DNA of 64,000 nt from positions 500,883-564,882 of the forward strand of contig NZ_KZ672952.1 of assembly GCF_002954775.1 (NCBI RefSeq), in the 5' to 3' direction. The position numbers and the translations under genes are program-made. Position 1 is the stretch's first letter, and each line of letters opens with the position of its first letter. The notes under the pieces are model-generated. The model saw only the letters and a list, made by a program, of their open reading frames with translations. It was not told the origin of the DNA and did no database searches. Of the stretch, positions 32,939 through 43,288 are shown piece after piece. This DNA is from Streptomyces geranii (GTDB taxonomy: Bacteria; Actinomycetota; Actinomycetes; Streptomycetales; Streptomycetaceae).

Positions 32939-33787
32939 TCACCATCGTTCTCGCCGGCCGGCCCGGCGGCGCAACAACAGGGCGAGTCGTGGCACGCCGA
33001 GCAGGACGCGGAGCGTGAAGAGGACACGGGCTCGGCGGGTCGTGAGGGCGGCGAGGTCTGCGCTCCACTCCTCCCGCCAGCGCGCTCGTCGCCGCGCGGG
33101 CAGCAGCAGCGTGAGGGCGTCCAGGAGTCGGCCCGTGACGGCGTAGGAGGACGGCGCCGGTCGCAGCACCGCCGAGGCCAAGCCCCGCAGTTCACGGCCG
33201 ACCGGCTCAAGTCCCGCGGCGGAGGCCACGGGTGCGAAGACGTCCAAGGTCTCCCGGGCGATGAGGAGCCGCCTGGCCGGGGCCACGAACGCGATCGTGC
33301 GCAGGTTGTGCAGCCGATCGGCGAGCCTGACGGCCAGCACGGCCGTCTCCCAGGACGGGGACGGAGACGGGCCGGTGGCGTCGGACGCGAGTACCGTGCC
33401 CTGGTCGGCCCGCGAGTAGGCGGAGACCACGGTGGCCCGGACGGCCGCGATCAAGTCGGCCACCTCGTCGCCGAATTGGCCGGCGATCCGGCGCGGCGGG
33501 CAGGCCGTGTCGTCCACGTCGTGGAGCAGCGCCGCGCACACCACGGGCGGGGGCATACGGAGATCGGCGACGATCGCGGCCACGGCCAGGCAGTGCGTGA
33601 TGAAGGGGTCGCCGCTGCGCCGCGTCTGGCCTTCGTGCCAGAAGGCGGCCTCGGCGTAGGCGAGTTCGACTGTGGTGGTGTCGGCGTCGGGGTGGTGGGC
33701 GCGGACCGTGTCGAGCAGGCCGTCGAGGGACAGGAGTGTGTCCGCCCGTCCGACGCGGCGCGGTCCCGGCCATCGGCGGGCCTTCAT
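32939..33787 (-). CDS. HD-domain protein of the RelA/SpoT-hydrolase type with altered motif
   Basis: A 282-residue protein. The HD fold is recognisable from WHEGQTRRSGDPFITH (H51, H65), LLHDVDDT (H89, D90) and RLADRLHNLRT (D157). In (p)ppGpp hydrolases the third region reads HDVVEDT; here one residue is missing and Glu is replaced by Asp. There is no synthetase domain. The C-terminal Arg-rich part (RRRARWREEWSADLAALTTR) resembles ends of other Streptomyces membrane-linked proteins. The ATG overlaps the PadR gene stop (ATGA), so the two form an operon. Hydrolase activity is uncertain. Confidence 0.72.
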   Translation of the reverse strand: MKARRWPGPRRVGRADTLLSLDGLLDTVRAHHPDADTTTVELAYAEAAFWHEGQTRRSGDPFITHCLAVAAIVADLRMPPPVVCAALLHDVDDTACPPRRIAGQFGDEVADLIAAVRATVVSAYSRADQGTVLASDATGPSPSPSWETAVLAVRLADRLHNLRTIAFVAPARRLLIARETLDVFAPVASAAGLEPVGRELRGLASAVLRPAPSSYAVTGRLLDALTLLLPARRRARWREEWSADLAALTTRRARVLFTLRVLLGVPRLALLLRRRAGRRERW

Positions 33788-34131
33788 GACGGGCCTCCCC
33801 CGGTTGCCGGGTCGACGGCGGCCCAGCCGGGCAGGGGTTGCCTCCGCGACCGGTAGGCACGGGCCAGGGCGTCGCGGGCCTGTGCCGCGCCGTCCTGCGT
33901 GATCCGGTAGAAGCGGCGACGCGGCCGACCCGCCGTCTCGTGAACGGCCGGGTCCTCCCAGGTGCTGTCCACCCAGCCGATCTGTTCCAACCGGGCGAGG
34001 ATCGGATAGATCGTGCCCGACGGCAGCCCCGCCAACTCACACAGCTCCAGGCCGTACCGCTGCTCGGCGGGGTCCTCCAGCAAGGCCCGCAGGACCAGTT
34101 GGGTCTGCAGGGTCATACGCGGTGTACCCAT
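33784..34131 (-). CDS. PadR-family regulator
   Basis: A 115-residue PadR protein. The winged helix includes GLELCELAGLPSGTIYPILARLEQIGWV, seen here in two parts: GLPSGTIYPILARLEQ and the wing RPRRRFYRITQDGAAQ. It is coupled to the HD gene. A perfect 16-bp palindrome with an ATATAT centre lies 16 bases upstream of the start and is probably its own operator. Confidence 0.87.
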   Translation of the reverse strand: MGTPRMTLQTQLVLRALLEDPAEQRYGLELCELAGLPSGTIYPILARLEQIGWVDSTWEDPAVHETAGRPRRRFYRITQDGAAQARDALARAYRSRRQPLPGWAAVDPATGGGPS

Positions 34132-34146
34132 ACTCGTACTCTATAT

Positions 34147-34162
34147 AGCCCATATATGGGCT
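34147..34162. promoter_or_regulatory. PadR operator palindrome
   Basis: AGCCCATATATGGGCT is a perfect 16-bp palindrome just upstream of the PadR start. A neighbouring CTATATAG lies at 34141-34148. Confidence 0.6.
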
Positions 34163-34217
34163 GCCTAGATGTCCGACGGCTCGGCGACCGGGCAACCAGG
34201 CAACCGGGCGGGCAACC

Positions 34218-34231
34218 GGTAATCGTTTACC
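34218..34231. promoter_or_regulatory. LacI-type operator upstream of the secreted lyase-like gene
   Basis: GGTAATCGTTTACC has 5-base perfect arms (GGTAA/TTACC) about a TCGT centre. A related half-site, GCAATCGTTTTC, lies near 34308, close to the start of the gene. Confidence 0.5.
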
Positions 34232-34345
34232 GAATCAGCTACGCCATCCGTCCGATTCCCTTGTGCAGACCCCTTGATGAGCCGTCAAACCCTCCCCTAG
34301 CTTCATAGCAATCGTTTTCTATCACTCACTTCCCGGAGCCGCAGC

Positions 34346-37300
34346 ATGTCTGACCGACACCCCCCAACCCCCTTCCTCTCCCCCTCCCGTCGTACCGTCC
34401 TCGGCGCCGCAGCCGTGGGCGCCGCCGCGCTCGGGCTGCCCGCCGTGGCCGCGGGGCGGGCCGTCGCCGCGGCGGTGTCGGCCGAGGACGGGCTGCCCGT
34501 GCTGCGGACCTGGCGGAGTGCCGGCGGCTTCGTCCACCCCGGTATCGGTGTCTCGGCCGGCAATCTCCGGCTCGCCCGCGCCCAGGTGCTCGCCGGGCTC
34601 GAGCCCTGGGCGAGTTACTACTCCGCGATGCGGCAGACGTCGTACGCCTCCACGACGCTCACGTCGAAGAACCTGGGCAGCGTCCTGGACCGGCCGGGTA
34701 CCGATGTCTTCGCCTCGCAGGGGACGGAGTCGAAGCTCATCGAGGACTCCTGGGGCGTGCTCACCCAGGCGATCCTGTATTTCGTCACCGGCGATCCGGT
34801 CTACCGCGCAAACGGTATGCGGATCATCCGGATCTGGAGCCACATGGCCCCGGACAAGTACGCGTACTACGCCGACGCCCAGATCCATTCCGGCGTGCCG
34901 CTCTACCGGTTGCTCGCGGCGGCGGAGATCTTCCGGGCCACCGACTTCGACGCCGGGTACGGCGACTACGACATCGCCTGGCACGACTCCGACACCGCGA
35001 ACCTGACGGCCAATCTCGTCGTCCCGCTGACGGAGACGTTCCTGCACAAGAACACCTACTACTACAACCAGCATCTTTATCCGCTGGTCGGCGCCCTGGC
35101 CGCGTACATCTTCACCGACAACCTCGCGCGCTACCGCGAGGGCGTCGAGTGGTTCACCGTCAACTCCACGACCACGCGGCCCGAGCAGAACGGCGCCATC
35201 GCCTCGCTCTACCCGAGGATCGACCGGCGGGACCCGCTCAACCCGTACGGCTACTCCTTCGTCCAGCATCAGGAGATGGGCCGCGACCAGGCGCACGCGG
35301 AGGACGACGTCTACGCCGCCACGGGGCTGGCCCGCATCCTCACCGTGCAGGGCACGCGGGTCGACCCGGTCAAGGGCACGGTCTCGACGGCCCGGGGCGC
35401 GGTCAGCCCGTACCGCTTCCTCGACAACCGTCTGCTGGCCGGTGCCGACGCCTTCTACCGCTACATGCTGGGGCACGACATCCCCTGGATCGACACCACC
35501 GGCGGCCCGGCCAAGGTCTCCGAGGCCTATCGCGGACGCCTGTTCAACGCCTTGGACGAGCTGCATCACGTCTACACCTACGACGAGCCCGTCAACCTCC
35601 GCAAAGAGGCACCGGGGCTGGTCGAGATGCTCCGCCACGCCGAGGGTCCGACCTACTACTACGGCGCCTCGCTCGCGAACTTCTGGGGCGGTATCCAGCC
35701 CAACCCCGAGTACTGGCTCTCCCTCCCCCGCGCCGTCGCCGGTCGGAATCCACCCCGGCTCAGCGGCCCGAACGTGCCGTTCGCGACCAAGAGCATCCTG
35801 CTGGACGGCCGTTCGAAGGTGGTGGCCGAGGACGAGCTGCGGTTCGTGCGGGTGCGGCCCTCGAAGAAGGGGAGCGTCGTCGCGATCCGGCAGCTGATGT
35901 ACGGCGACACCTCGAAGTACTACCCGGTCGGGGTGCGTCTGCGTACGACCGCCTCCGCGACCCTGGAGATCAGCCGGGACCGCACCAGCGCTCCGTACTA
36001 CACGCTCACCGTGCCCAACACGCACGGGCAGTGGCGGTATCTCACCTACAACCTCCAGGCGTCCGTCGTCCCGGCGAGCGTCGTCGGCAACTACATCGCT
36101 TACTACCGGATCAAGGGACGGCCGGCTGGGCGGGTCGACCTCGATCACGTCAACCTGCTTGCCGTCAGCCAGCTTTCACCGCCGTTGTTCCCGCAGGGCG
36201 CGGCGACCACGGTCATCGGGCTCAAGGACGTACCGCTGACCCGGTCCCTGGCGGCCGTCGACCCGAACGCCTCGGACACCGTCAGCTACGCGGCCGAGGG
36301 GCTCCCGGCCGGCGCGAGTCTCAACTCGGTCTCCGGCACGCTTACTTGGACCCCGGGCGCGTCCCAGACCGGCACGCACACCTTCCATGTCGTCGCCACG
36401 GACGGCACTGTCGACACCGTCCTCGACGTGACCCTCCCGGTGGCCGCCGACCGTGCTTCCGCCTATCAACTCGCCCTGGACGCCTACGACATCACCGCCA
36501 CCTACACCACGGCCTCGCTCGCTGTCTTCCAGCCCGTCGCCGACTCGGTGAAGGCCTCCATCGACACGGCGGACGACGAGACGTTCCTCGCCAACCTGGT
36601 GACCCTGCAGACGGCGGTGACGAAGCTCCAGCTCCTCTCCCCGCGCCTCGCCGACGACACCAGCCTCGCCTATCCGGCCCTCGTCGCCTCCCCCACCCTC
36701 ACCACCGCGGCCGTCGCCAACATGACCGACGGCGACTTCAACACCACCAGCGGCGATCTGCGCGCGCCGTTCGTGCTCGACTTCGGCGTCGACTACCGCT
36801 TCTCCGCGACCGCGTTCGGCCTCCGGGCCCGCTACAACTTCGCCAACCGCTCGCAGGGCGCCAACGTCTACGGCTCCGACGACAGGGCGACCTGGACGAA
36901 GCTCACCGTCAGCGAGACGACCGACACCTCGGACGAGGACTTCGCCATCGAGACCATCGACGTCTTCGAGCAACTGCGGGGCGAGCGCTACCGGTTCCTC
37001 AAGGTCCAGGTCGACCACCCGGGCGTCCCCACCGACCCGGCCTACCCGGGCATCTCCTCCTTCAGCGAACTGCGCATCCACGGCGACCGCCACGAGGCCG
37101 TCAACAAGATCTCGTCGGCGACCCTCACCTCGTCCAACGCGCTCCCGGGGCGTGCCGTGGGCGGCGACACCGTCACCCTCACGCTCACCGCGAAGGAGGC
37201 CGTCACCGGCGTGACGGTGACCGTCGAGGGGCGGGCGGCGGAGGTCACGGCCGACGGCGACACCACCTTCCGCGCACGGGCCGTCCTGCCCGACGACATC

Positions 37301-37864
37301 GACTCCGGCCGCACCCTGCGCTTCAGCGCCGACTACACGACCACGGCAGGCACCGCGGGCTCGACCGTCCACGCCACCACCGACGACTCGTATCTCTACC
37401 TCTCCAACGAGGAGAACATCGTCAACGGCGTGATGGCGAAGGCGGATCTGGTGAGTCTCACCGGCACGTCCGAGTCCGCCAAGGCCGCCGCCACCGCGCT
37501 GCTCTTCGACGCGAGGACCACCACGTACACCGACACCCGGGCGGTGAACGGCCAGTACTACATCGTCTGGGACTTCCGCGCGGGCGGCTCGCTCGCCCTC
37601 GACCGCGCCGATCTGCTGGTGCGGCAGGACTCGTACGGCACCGGTCGCTCCGGCGGGCTCCAACTCCTCGGCTCCGACGACCTCGTCACCTGGACGGCCA
37701 TCACCGGCAAGGCCCAGGCGACCCTCCAGTGGCAGAACCTCGCGCGCGCCGACGGCGCCGGTTCCCCGGTGCCGTACCGGTACATCAGGCTGGCCAACAC
37801 GAACATCATCAACGTCGCCGAACTGCGGTTCTTCGGTACGTACACGGCGCCCGGGGCGAGTTGA
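34346..37864 (+). CDS. Large secreted polysaccharide lyase-like protein with carbohydrate-binding modules
   Basis: A 1172-residue protein with a twin-arginine signal ([19 protein letters not shown]). The first ~400 residues form an alpha/alpha barrel that resembles the alginate lyase family. [17 protein letters not shown] corresponds to its conserved Asn/His/Tyr region. Later come a jelly-roll segment ([20 protein letters not shown]), a putative Ig domain ([20 protein letters not shown]), a helical linker, a discoidin-like domain, an Ig-like segment and a second discoidin-like domain. GGAG precedes the ATG. A LacI-type operator upstream suggests induction by a sugar. Substrate unknown. Confidence 0.72.
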   Translation: MSDRHPPTPFLSPSRRTVLGAAAVGAAALGLPAVAAGRAVAAAVSAEDGLPVLRTWRSAGGFVHPGIGVSAGNLRLARAQVLAGLEPWASYYSAMRQTSYASTTLTSKNLGSVLDRPGTDVFASQGTESKLIEDSWGVLTQAILYFVTGDPVYRANGMRIIRIWSHMAPDKYAYYADAQIHSGVPLYRLLAAAEIFRATDFDAGYGDYDIAWHDSDTANLTANLVVPLTETFLHKNTYYYNQHLYPLVGALAAYIFTDNLARYREGVEWFTVNSTTTRPEQNGAIASLYPRIDRRDPLNPYGYSFVQHQEMGRDQAHAEDDVYAATGLARILTVQGTRVDPVKGTVSTARGAVSPYRFLDNRLLAGADAFYRYMLGHDIPWIDTTGGPAKVSEAYRGRLFNALDELHHVYTYDEPVNLRKEAPGLVEMLRHAEGPTYYYGASLANFWGGIQPNPEYWLSLPRAVAGRNPPRLSGPNVPFATKSILLDGRSKVVAEDELRFVRVRPSKKGSVVAIRQLMYGDTSKYYPVGVRLRTTASATLEISRDRTSAPYYTLTVPNTHGQWRYLTYNLQASVVPASVVGNYIAYYRIKGRPAGRVDLDHVNLLAVSQLSPPLFPQGAATTVIGLKDVPLTRSLAAVDPNASDTVSYAAEGLPAGASLNSVSGTLTWTPGASQTGTHTFHVVATDGTVDTVLDVTLPVAADRASAYQLALDAYDITATYTTASLAVFQPVADSVKASIDTADDETFLANLVTLQTAVTKLQLLSPRLADDTSLAYPALVASPTLTTAAVANMTDGDFNTTSGDLRAPFVLDFGVDYRFSATAFGLRARYNFANRSQGANVYGSDDRATWTKLTVSETTDTSDEDFAIETIDVFEQLRGERYRFLKVQVDHPGVPTDPAYPGISSFSELRIHGDRHEAVNKISSATLTSSNALPGRAVGGDTVTLTLTAKEAVTGVTVTVEGRAAEVTADGDTTFRARAVLPDDIDSGRTLRFSADYTTTAGTAGSTVHATTDDSYLYLSNEENIVNGVMAKADLVSLTGTSESAKAAATALLFDARTTTYTDTRAVNGQYYIVWDFRAGGSLALDRADLLVRQDSYGTGRSGGLQLLGSDDLVTWTAITGKAQATLQWQNLARADGAGSPVPYRYIRLANTNIINVAELRFFGTYTAPGAS

Positions 37865-38001
37865 CGCAGCCGGGACAGGGATCGACTTAACTGCCGTACC
37901 CACAAAGGGTGTTGGGGCATAGGTTGGCGTCGGACCATCCTTGCCCCGGCCATGGCAGCCGCCGCCCTGGCCCCGCCCTGTCGAGAGACGGAACGTCACC
38001 C

Positions 38002-38835
38002 ATGAGTGAGCAGGCCGCCACGCCCGAACCAGCGGAACTCCAGCGGATCGACACGTTCGAGACGATCGACACCTCGGTGCCACACTCGGCGCGCATCTGG
38101 AACTACTGGCTGGGCGGGAAGGACAACCATCCCGTCGACAGAGCCGCCGGTGACGCCTACACGGACGTCTTCCCCGGCATCGTCACCATCGCCCGTGGCA
38201 GCCGGGCCTTTCTGGCCCGCAATGTCACCTATCTGGTCGCCGAGGCGGGCATCCGGCAGTTCCTGGACGTCGGGACCGGTCTGCCGTCCGCCGACAACAC
38301 CCATCAGGTCGCCCAGCGCCTCGCGCCCGAGACCCGGATCGTGCATGTCGACAACGACCCGCTGGTCCTCGCCCACGCCCGCGCCCTGCTCCGGTCGACG
38401 CCGGAGGGAGCGACCGCGTACATCGAGGCCGACGCCCAGGACACCGGCCGTATTCTCGAAGCCGCCGCGCGGACGCTCGACCTGGCCCGGCCGACCGCGC
38501 TGATCCTCAGCAACATCCTCGGGCATGTCGCCACGCACGAGCGGGCCCGTTCGATCGTCGCCGAGCTGATGGGGGCGCTGCCGTCGGGGAGTTATCTGTC
38601 CGTCAACGACGGTTCGGCGGGGATCGATCCCGTCTTCGAGCGGGCGCAGAACGCGTACAACGAGAGCGGGGCCGTCCCCTACAACCTGCGGACCGTCGAG
38701 GAGATCACCGCCTACTTCGACGGTCTGGAGCTGCTCGATCCCGGGGTCGTCTCCGTCCCGCTCTGGCGGCCCGACGGCACCGGTCCCGAGCCCCGGGTCA
38801 TCGGCGAACACGGCGGGCTCGCCCGCAAGCCCTGA
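38002..38835 (+). CDS. SAM-dependent methyltransferase, DUF574 family
   Basis: A 277-residue protein of the family expanded in Streptomyces. The N-terminal signature is HSARIWNYWLGGKDNHPVDR. The SAM motif reads FLDVGTGLPSADNTHQVA, with the acidic ribose ligand in IVHVDNDPLVLAHA. Members are numerous and their substrates are mostly unknown. The start is the ATG after GACGGAACG. It ends about 30 bases before a convergent two-component gene. Confidence 0.88.
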   Translation: MSEQAATPEPAELQRIDTFETIDTSVPHSARIWNYWLGGKDNHPVDRAAGDAYTDVFPGIVTIARGSRAFLARNVTYLVAEAGIRQFLDVGTGLPSADNTHQVAQRLAPETRIVHVDNDPLVLAHARALLRSTPEGATAYIEADAQDTGRILEAAARTLDLARPTALILSNILGHVATHERARSIVAELMGALPSGSYLSVNDGSAGIDPVFERAQNAYNESGAVPYNLRTVEEITAYFDGLELLDPGVVSVPLWRPDGTGPEPRVIGEHGGLARKP

Positions 38836-38863
38836 CCTGACCCGACCTGATGTGCGGCGACGG

Positions 38864-39547
38864 TCAGTCGCCGGGGCGTGTGTGCGGTTTGACCAGGCCG
38901 CTCTGGTAGGCGACGACGACCAGTTGGGCGCGGTCCCGGGCGTCCAGCTTGGTCATCGCCCGCTGGATGTGGCTGCGTACGGTGAGCGGGCTCAGGACCA
39001 GTTGCTCGGCGATCTCGGCGTTGGACTTGCCGTACGCGGCCAGGGCCATGACCTCGCGTTCGCGTTCGGTCAGCGTCCTGACCGCGTCGGGGAGGGCGAC
39101 GAAGTGGTCGGTGTCCGGGGTGGTCAGGAAGCGGGTGACCAGGGCGCGGGTGGCGGTGGGTGAGAGGAGGGCGTCGCCCGCCGCGACCGTGCGGATGCCG
39201 GCCAGCAGGGTGTCGGGGCTGACGCCCTTGCCGAGGAAGCCGCCCGCGCCGGCGCGCAGCGCCTTGGCGACGTTCGCGTCGTTCTCGAAGGTGGTGAGGA
39301 TCAGGATGTGGGTGGCCGCGAGTTCGGGGCGGGCGCAGATGGCCGCCGTGGCGGCGACTCCGTCGAGGTTCGGCATCCGGATGTCCATGATGACCACGTC
39401 GGGGCGGTGCGTCGCGGTGAGGTCGACGGCTTCCTGACCGTCGGCGGCCTCCGCCACGACGGTCAGGTCGGCGGCCGAGTCGATGAGGATGCGGAAGGTG
39501 GCCCGGAGCAGGGCCTGGTCGTCGGCGAGCAGGACGCGGATGGTCAT
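38864..39547 (-). CDS. NarL/FixJ-family response regulator
   Basis: A 227-residue regulator. The receiver carries acidic DD at 9-10, phosphoacceptor D55 (VVIMDIRMP) and lysine in GKGVSPD. The LuxR-type HTH reads LTEREREVMALAAYGKSNAEIA, seen here as TEREREVMAL and NAEIAEQLVLSPLTVRSHI. Its ATG overlaps the sensor kinase gene stop (ATGA). The target may be the MMPL transporter gene upstream on the same strand. Confidence 0.92.
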   Translation of the reverse strand: MTIRVLLADDQALLRATFRILIDSAADLTVVAEAADGQEAVDLTATHRPDVVIMDIRMPNLDGVAATAAICARPELAATHILILTTFENDANVAKALRAGAGGFLGKGVSPDTLLAGIRTVAAGDALLSPTATRALVTRFLTTPDTDHFVALPDAVRTLTEREREVMALAAYGKSNAEIAEQLVLSPLTVRSHIQRAMTKLDARDRAQLVVVAYQSGLVKPHTRPGD

Positions 39548-40773
39548 GGGGCGAGGCCTTCGTCGTTGCTGTCGTCGTGGCTGTCGTCATGGCCGCCCTC
39601 GATGCCGGTGAGCGGCAGCACGCAGGTGACCTCGAAGGCGCCCTGGGCTCGGCGGCCCGCGTGGAAGGTGCCGCCCACCGCCGCCGCGCGTTCGCGCATG
39701 CTGAGCAGTCCGAAGCCGCCGCTTGAGCTACGGGCGGGCGTGGGCCGGTCGGACGGGGTGTCGTTGGTGACCGTCAGGGTCAGTCGACGACGGCTGTAGG
39801 ACAGCGCGACCCGTGCCGTGCGGGTGGTGGCGTGCTTGGTGACGTTGGTGAGGGCCTCCTGGAGGATCCGGTAGGCCGTGAGGTCGAGCACCGGGGTGAG
39901 CGGGTGCGGCCGACCTTCGGTGGTGACCGTCACCTCCAGGCCGGCCGCCGAGCAGGCGTCGATCAGGTCGGGCAGCTGTCCGAGGCCGGGGGCGGGGTGC
40001 AGTTCGTCGGCGGGGTCGGTGTCCTGGTGGAGCAGGCCGACGGTGGCCTTGAGTTCGCGCAGGGCCGCGGCCGTGGACTCGGGCAGCCTGGCGACGATCT
40101 CGAAGGCCTTGTCGGGGTCGGTACGGGCGATGTGGGCGGCGGTGGCTGCCTGGGCGTCGGCGAGGGTCAGATGGTGGGCGACCACGTCGTGCAGTTCCCG
40201 CGCGATGCGCATCCGCTCCTGGATCACCCGGTGCCGTGCCTCCTCCTCACGTTCACGCGCGGCGTGCTCGGTGCGGGCCACGGCGTACTCACGGCGTACC
40301 CGGACGTAGCTGCCGAAGACCGCCGACAGCAGCGTCCAGGCTGCCGGGTTGACGAGGGCGAGGATCAGGGAGTTGGGGAAGGATGGGAGGAACAGTCCGG
40401 CGACGATCATGCCTGCGGCGGCAGTCAGCGCGCTGTTCCAGGTGGTACGGCGGGAGGTGCGCACGCTCGTGGAGTACAGCGCGACCAGGAGCGGGCCCAT
40501 CAGGCCGGGTGTCAGCAGGTAGCCCATCGTGCCCAGGCCCATGGTGCACAGCAGGGTGACGGCGAGAACCTGGACGGGGTGGTCGCGGCGCCGGTACAGG
40601 GCGGCGCAGGCGAGGGCGGACAGGGCCACGGCGGGCCACAGGAGCGGTGTCTCGTTCAGGACGGCGCGGGTGAAGACGACGCCGAAGACGGTCGCGGCGA
40701 ACAGCAGGACGAGTGTCACGGCTTCGACGGCTCGCGGGCGGGTCGCCGCTCTGCGCTGCCAGTTTGTGCTCAT
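39544..40773 (-). CDS. Sensor histidine kinase, HisKA_3 type
   Basis: A 409-residue kinase with about four to five N-terminal membrane helices and no large extracellular domain. The dimerisation/phosphoacceptor motif is ARELHDVVAHHLTLAD. The HATPase region includes LQEALTNVTKHA and SSGGFGLLSMRERA. This layout suits membrane-stress sensing, as in LiaS/DesK-like kinases. I chose ATG at 40773, which sits at a better distance from GGAG than the GTG just before it. Confidence 0.9.
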   Translation of the reverse strand: MSTNWQRRAATRPRAVEAVTLVLLFAATVFGVVFTRAVLNETPLLWPAVALSALACAALYRRRDHPVQVLAVTLLCTMGLGTMGYLLTPGLMGPLLVALYSTSVRTSRRTTWNSALTAAAGMIVAGLFLPSFPNSLILALVNPAAWTLLSAVFGSYVRVRREYAVARTEHAAREREEEARHRVIQERMRIARELHDVVAHHLTLADAQAATAAHIARTDPDKAFEIVARLPESTAAALRELKATVGLLHQDTDPADELHPAPGLGQLPDLIDACSAAGLEVTVTTEGRPHPLTPVLDLTAYRILQEALTNVTKHATTRTARVALSYSRRRLTLTVTNDTPSDRPTPARSSSGGFGLLSMRERAAAVGGTFHAGRRAQGAFEVTCVLPLTGIEGGHDDSHDDSNDEGLAP

Positions 40774-40817
40774 CACGCTCCGAGACGGTTCCAGAGGCAG
40801 GGTACTCGGGCGCGGCC

Positions 40818-40852
40818 GGGCCGCGGCACCGTGCTGTCCGGTGCCGCGGCCC
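40818..40852 (-). terminator. Hairpin terminator after the MMPL gene
   Basis: Perfect 14-base arms (GGGCCGCGGCACCG and CGGTGCCGCGGCCC) with a 7-base loop, 18 bases past the MMPL stop. It separates this gene from the two-component pair. Confidence 0.75.
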
Positions 40853-40870
40853 GCCCGTGCCGGGGTCGTG

Positions 40871-43099
40871 TCAGAGCCGGGCGGGTTCCTGGGGTGCGGG
40901 CTCGCTGTCCGCCGGTCCGGTGCCGTCTGCCGGGCGGGCGGTGAGTCCGGAGCCCTCGACGTCGACGCGGGGCAGGACGCGGTCGAGCCAGCCGGGCAGC
41001 CACCAGGCCTTGTCGCCGAGCAGGGCGAGCACGGCGGGGACGAGGGCCATCCGTACGACGAAGGCGTCGAAGAGGACCGCTACGGCGAGGCCGAAGCCGA
41101 TGGTCTTGACCATGGCCTCGCCGGAGCCGATGAAGCCGGAGAACACCGCGATCATGATCACGGCGGCGGCGACCACGACCCGCGCGCTGTGCCGGAACCC
41201 GGTGACGACCGCGTCCGGGGCCCGGTCGCCATGGACGTACGCCTCGCGCATCCGGGCGACCAGGAACACCTCGTAGTCCATCGCGAGGCCGAAGACGATG
41301 CCCACGAGGAAGATCGGCATCAGGCTCATGATCGGACCGGCCTGCTCCACCCCCAGCAGTCCGGCGCCCCAGCCCCACTGGAAGACCGCCACGACCGCGC
41401 CGAGGGCGGCCAGCACCGACAGCAGGAAGCCGAACGCGGCCTTGACGGGCACGAGGACGGAGCGGAAGACGATCAGCAGCAGGAGCAGGGCCAGGATGAT
41501 GATGACGGCCAGGTACGGCACCAGGGCGTTCTGGAGGGCCTGCGCGATGTCGATGTTCATCGCGGTGCTGCCGGTGACCTCGAAGGTCGCGCCCGTCTCG
41601 CGTTCCAGGCCGGAGCGCTCGGAGCGGATGGTCTTGACGAGGTTCTTGGTGGCCTCGGTGTTCGGTCCCGCGGTCGGGACGGCGGAGAAGAGGGCGGTGT
41701 CACCGGCCGGGTTGAACCGCGCGGGGGACACGGAAACGACACCCTTCGTCGCGCCGATCTCCTTGGCGATCCCGCTCACGGCCGCCTTGGGGTCGGACGC
41801 GCCCGTGGCGTCGACCACGATCGTCAGGGGGCCGTTGAAGCCCGCGCCGAAGCCGTCCGCGAGGGCGTCGTAGGCGCGGCGCTCGGTGGAGGAGACCGGC
41901 TTGGACTCGGCGCCCGGCATGCCCATCTCCAGGCTCGCGGCGGGCACCGCCAGCACACCGAGGCCCACGACGGACACGATCAGCACGGTCCACGGGCGGC
42001 GCAGAACGAACCGCGCCCAGCGGGTGCCGCCGTTGGCCTTGGCCCCGGTGGACGGAGCTGCCATGGGGCCGCGATTGCGAGTGGCCCGGGAGAGTACGGC
42101 GTCCGGCCACATGCCGAGCAGGGCGGGGACGAGGGTGAGGGCGACCAGGACGGCGACGACCACGGCGCCCGCCGCGCACAGGCCCATCTTGGTCAGCATG
42201 GGTACGCCCACCACCGACAGTCCGGCCAGCGCGATGACGACGGTGAGTCCGGCGAAGACGACGGCGGACCCGGCCGTGCCGACGGCGAGGCCGGTCGCCT
42301 CGCGCGGGGCGTGCCCGCCTGCGCGTTCCTCCCGGTAGCGGGAGACCACGAACAGGGCGTAGTCGATGCCGACCGCGAGTCCGAGCATGGTGGCGAGCGT
42401 GCCCGTGGTGAGCGAGAGGCCGAAGACGCTGCCCAGGGCCATGATGGAGGCCATACTGACGCCGATGCCGATGAGGGCGGTCAGCAGGGGCAGTCCCGCG
42501 GCGGCGAGGGAGCCGAAGGTGATCAGGAGGACGACGGCGGCCAGCACGATGCCGATGGCCTCGGCGGAGCCGCCCGCCTCGGGCTGCTCCGACAGGGCGT
42601 TGCCGCCGACCTCGACCGTGAGGCCCGAGTCGCGGACCTTGTCGACGGATTTCTCCAGCGCGGCCTTGGCGGTGTCGGTGAGGTCGGCGGCGGCGACCTT
42701 GTAGTTCACCGTGGCGTAGGCGGTGGAGCCGTCCTTGCTCACCGCGCCCGCCGTGAAGGGGCTCACCGCGTTCGCGACCTGCGGTTCGTCGGCCGCCTCG
42801 GTCACCAGGGCGCCGATGGCGGCGCGGTTGCCGGACGCGGTGACCTTCTCGCCGTCGGGGGCGACGAACACGATCCTCGCGCTCGCGCCGTTGGCGTCGG
42901 TGCCGGGGAAACGCTCTCCGATCAGGTCGAACGCCTTCTGCGCCTCGATGCCCGGCATGAAGGACGTGCCGTCGTCGGAGCCGGCGGGCGCCTTGACCGC
43001 GCCGAGTCCGACGACACCGAGCAGCAGGGCCCACAGCAGCGCCACGAGCCAGCGCCGCCGGAAGGCGGTCCGGCCCAACCGGTAGAGGAAGGTAGCCAC
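40871..43099 (-). CDS. MMPL-family (RND-type) transporter
   Basis: A 742-residue membrane protein with 12 helices in two repeats, each with a large extracytoplasmic loop. Conserved GLAVGIDYALFVVSRYREE and GLAMDYEVFLVARMREAY carry the charged residues used for proton coupling. Members export lipids or hydrophobic compounds. I chose the GTG at 43099, with GGAG 11 bases upstream; a longer frame from 43168 has no ribosome site. It lies upstream of a two-component pair on the same strand but is separated from it by a terminator. Confidence 0.9.
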   Translation of the reverse strand: MATFLYRLGRTAFRRRWLVALLWALLLGVVGLGAVKAPAGSDDGTSFMPGIEAQKAFDLIGERFPGTDANGASARIVFVAPDGEKVTASGNRAAIGALVTEAADEPQVANAVSPFTAGAVSKDGSTAYATVNYKVAAADLTDTAKAALEKSVDKVRDSGLTVEVGGNALSEQPEAGGSAEAIGIVLAAVVLLITFGSLAAAGLPLLTALIGIGVSMASIMALGSVFGLSLTTGTLATMLGLAVGIDYALFVVSRYREERAGGHAPREATGLAVGTAGSAVVFAGLTVVIALAGLSVVGVPMLTKMGLCAAGAVVVAVLVALTLVPALLGMWPDAVLSRATRNRGPMAAPSTGAKANGGTRWARFVLRRPWTVLIVSVVGLGVLAVPAASLEMGMPGAESKPVSSTERRAYDALADGFGAGFNGPLTIVVDATGASDPKAAVSGIAKEIGATKGVVSVSPARFNPAGDTALFSAVPTAGPNTEATKNLVKTIRSERSGLERETGATFEVTGSTAMNIDIAQALQNALVPYLAVIIILALLLLLIVFRSVLVPVKAAFGFLLSVLAALGAVVAVFQWGWGAGLLGVEQAGPIMSLMPIFLVGIVFGLAMDYEVFLVARMREAYVHGDRAPDAVVTGFRHSARVVVAAAVIMIAVFSGFIGSGEAMVKTIGFGLAVAVLFDAFVVRMALVPAVLALLGDKAWWLPGWLDRVLPRVDVEGSGLTARPADGTGPADSEPAPQEPARL

Positions 43100-43288
43100 G
43101 AGAAAGAGATCTCCAGGTCTGGGTTCGGGTGGATCACCAGACTGGCTCGCGGGGGTGGGCCGGGACATCGTGCCCGTGCTGGCACTCCGGTTTGGTGCCG
43201 CCGCACGAGGGGGTGGGGGTCCGTCCTCCTTGAGGAGGAGGGCGGAACACTTCGGGGGTATGACCGGGAGACCGTCTCTGACGTCGTG

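Noticed and set aside
43100..43168. Earlier start for the MMPL transporter
   Set aside because: The extension is Pro-rich, has no ribosome site and does not fit the family N-terminus, which begins just before the first helix.
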